A stretch of 64,000 nt of DNA, from NCBI GenBank assembly GCA_963728495.1, contig CAVSKI010000003.1:558001-622000 (forward strand), read 5' to 3'. A program made the position numbers and the translations under genes. Positions 62,821-64,000 of this stretch are shown piece by piece. Source of the stretch: JACVRW01 sp963728495 (GTDB lineage Bacteria; Actinomycetota; Thermoleophilia; Solirubrobacterales; Thermoleophilaceae). How positions within the stretch are numbered: position 1 is the first letter of the stretch; every line of letters starts with the position of its first letter. The notes under the pieces are model-generated. The model ran no database searches. It saw only the letters and a program-made list of their open reading frames with translations, and had not been told where the DNA came from.

Positions 62821-63992
62821 TCCTCGTCGAGCAACGGGACGAGCCGGCCCGCCTCGCTCGAGGCTGTGATGTGGATCGAGCCCGGCTCGCGCACCCAGGC
62901 GATCAGGTTGAGCGACTGCAGCCGATCGAGCATGTACTCGAAGGCAACCGCCTGCGAGCGGCCCGCGTACTTGCGTCGGATGTCGAAGGCGAAGCCCGTG
63001 GTGTGCAGCGAGTACTCGCGCGTGGCATAGGCGTTGCGGCGGGCGAGCACGCGCTGGTAGGAGAGGTCGCGCACGCTGCTGGTGGCGATCAGCGAGGCCT
63101 TGGTGGCCCCGACGTCGCGCACACCCGCGGACAGGTAGGCCGCCAGCGCATAGGCCTCCGGGCGCAGGCCGCGAAACAAGCGCCGCTCGGAGTCGAGTCG
63201 CCGGGCCAGCTCGCCCATCTGAGGGTCGGCGCGCAGGCCGGGGATGCCGCCGAAAGGCCGCAGCTCCCCGGCCAGGTAGCCCTCGTCGAGCTCCTCGGGG
63301 GTCTCGAAGATCGCCGTGCGCTCACGCGGGTGCAGCACCTCCTCGGCTGAGGCCTTGGCCGTCTGCAGAGCGTTGAGCCGGCGCAGCTCGGCCTGGTCCT
63401 CGCGGTACAGGCGCATGATCTCGCGCGCCGCGTAGACCCTCCAGAGATAGGTGGCGGAGTCGTCGCCGAAGCCCGCGAGCAACCGGTAGGTGCGGGGGTG
63501 CCTGCGCGGCGTGGCGTCGAAGTAGATCTGGGCCCAGCTCGCGTCCCGCTCGCCGTACGCGGCCAGCACGTTCTCGAGGTTGCCGATGCCCATGTGGTAC
63601 GACGCCACCGCCAGGTCCTCGCGGCCGAAGCGCTGCTCGGCCGTGCCGAGATAGCGCCCCGCCGCCGCCAGCGCCTTATCCGGATCGAAGCGCTCGTCGA
63701 CCTTCCGCCGCCGGGCGAGCAGCACCGGGCTTGCGCCGCGCCTGCGGATCTGCCGCGTGAGCCGTTCGCTGGCCGCGAGGTCCACCTTCATGCCCAGGAA
63801 GCTCGTGGCGGTCTCGGCGAGGATCTGCGTGAGGCCAACCGCGCCCTCGAGGTCGCCGGCGCGCGCGTCGGGGTAGCCCGCGCTCTCCAGCAAGACCATC
63901 GCCTCCAGCACGTCGGCGTCCACGCCCGCTTCCGCCGCCGCCTGCTCGATCTGCGGGCGCCAGCGCTCGACGCGCCGGGCGCTGGCGAACAC
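62814..63992 (-). CDS. lytic transglycosylase-like protein (truncated by window end)
   Basis: At least 392 residues; the 5' end (and any signal or anchor) may lie beyond the window. Residues 10-190 are an SLT-type transglycosylase: AVLLESAGY-like LEAMVLLESAGYPDA with the catalytic Glu, GAVGLTQI, then VASYHMGIGNLENVLAAYG. The C-terminal part (YLSAGVRDVGATKASLI, HTTGFAFDIRRKYA, IHITA) is a second domain that resembles DD-peptidase/peptidoglycan-binding folds of the VanY/DUF5715 kind. Probably a peptidoglycan lytic enzyme outside the membrane. Confidence 0.8.
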   Translation of the reverse strand: MFASARRVERWRPQIEQAAAEAGVDADVLEAMVLLESAGYPDARAGDLEGAVGLTQILAETATSFLGMKVDLAASERLTRQIRRRGASPVLLARRRKVDERFDPDKALAAAGRYLGTAEQRFGREDLAVASYHMGIGNLENVLAAYGERDASWAQIYFDATPRRHPRTYRLLAGFGDDSATYLWRVYAAREIMRLYREDQAELRRLNALQTAKASAEEVLHPRERTAIFETPEELDEGYLAGELRPFGGIPGLRADPQMGELARRLDSERRLFRGLRPEAYALAAYLSAGVRDVGATKASLIATSSVRDLSYQRVLARRNAYATREYSLHTTGFAFDIRRKYAGRSQAVAFEYMLDRLQSLNLIAWVREPGSIHITASSEAGRLVPLLDEDQ

Positions 63993-64000
63993 GCCGCCCG

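Overview
The window is a chromosomal segment of a very GC-rich, gene-dense bacterium. The mix of families suggests an actinomycete of the Thermoleophilia/Solirubrobacterales type: PimA-like glycosyltransferase, holin-X/DUF3618/DUF4235 stress cluster, FprA-type reductase, PadR and Lrp regulators, LPFTG surface protein, and secreted proteins with the '...FRFSGR...LRPGRY' style tail. The taxonomic placement is inference. There are about 70 genes, no rRNA, tRNA or CRISPR, and no phage or plasmid module.

Layout. 0-2.6 kb: two surface proteins (one with seven 39-residue repeats and LPFTG, one frame-broken) and a secreted phospholipase A2. 2.6-16.3 kb: cobalamin-dependent methionine synthase, a fused glycosyltransferase-flippase, a chlorite-dismutase-family protein, a NodB deacetylase, a second glycosyltransferase, a membrane PLC-like protein, a ferredoxin-NADP reductase and an RDD protein. 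16.3-29.4 kb: exopolyphosphatase, an MFS exporter with a damaged start, FAH-family hydrolase, UbiB-like kinase, AlkA-like glycosylase, potassium channel, an Fe-S module (ErpA-like, BolA, CGFS glutaredoxin), DegV, AI-2E exporter and a flippase. 29.4-32.5 kb: a tightly overlapping nitrilase-TetR-small membrane protein-GNAT operon behind a TetR palindrome. 32.5-36.8 kb: DUF2804, AbiEi/DUF559 protein, two tandem CapA-like proteins and an alcohol dehydrogenase relic. 36.8-53.4 kb: acyl-CoA and amine metabolism (MerR, CaiB transferase, BKACE, carboxylase beta subunit, arginase-like protein, enoyl-CoA hydratase, two acyl-CoA dehydrogenases), two universal stress proteins and a HerA-like ATPase. 53.8-64 kb: SDR, tyrosine catabolism (HPD, homogentisate dioxygenase, Lrp regulator), carotenoid oxygenase operon, PadR, metallo-beta-lactamase protein and a lytic transglycosylase cut by the window end.

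Most notable: (1) two copies, in opposite orientation and each between convergent genes, of a 280-355 bp noncoding element with a 77-nt core matching at 70 positions and, in one copy, 11-bp terminal inverted repeats; (2) a shared 27-bp dyad in front of the BKACE-CaiB-MerR operon and the acyl-CoA dehydrogenase 9 kb away, suggesting one regulon; (3) a nested inverted repeat inside the first codons of the AbiEi/DUF559 gene; (4) a cluster of broken genes (surface protein, MFS start, amine oxidase, alcohol dehydrogenase); (5) two genes whose natural start appears to be CTG overlapping the upstream stop.
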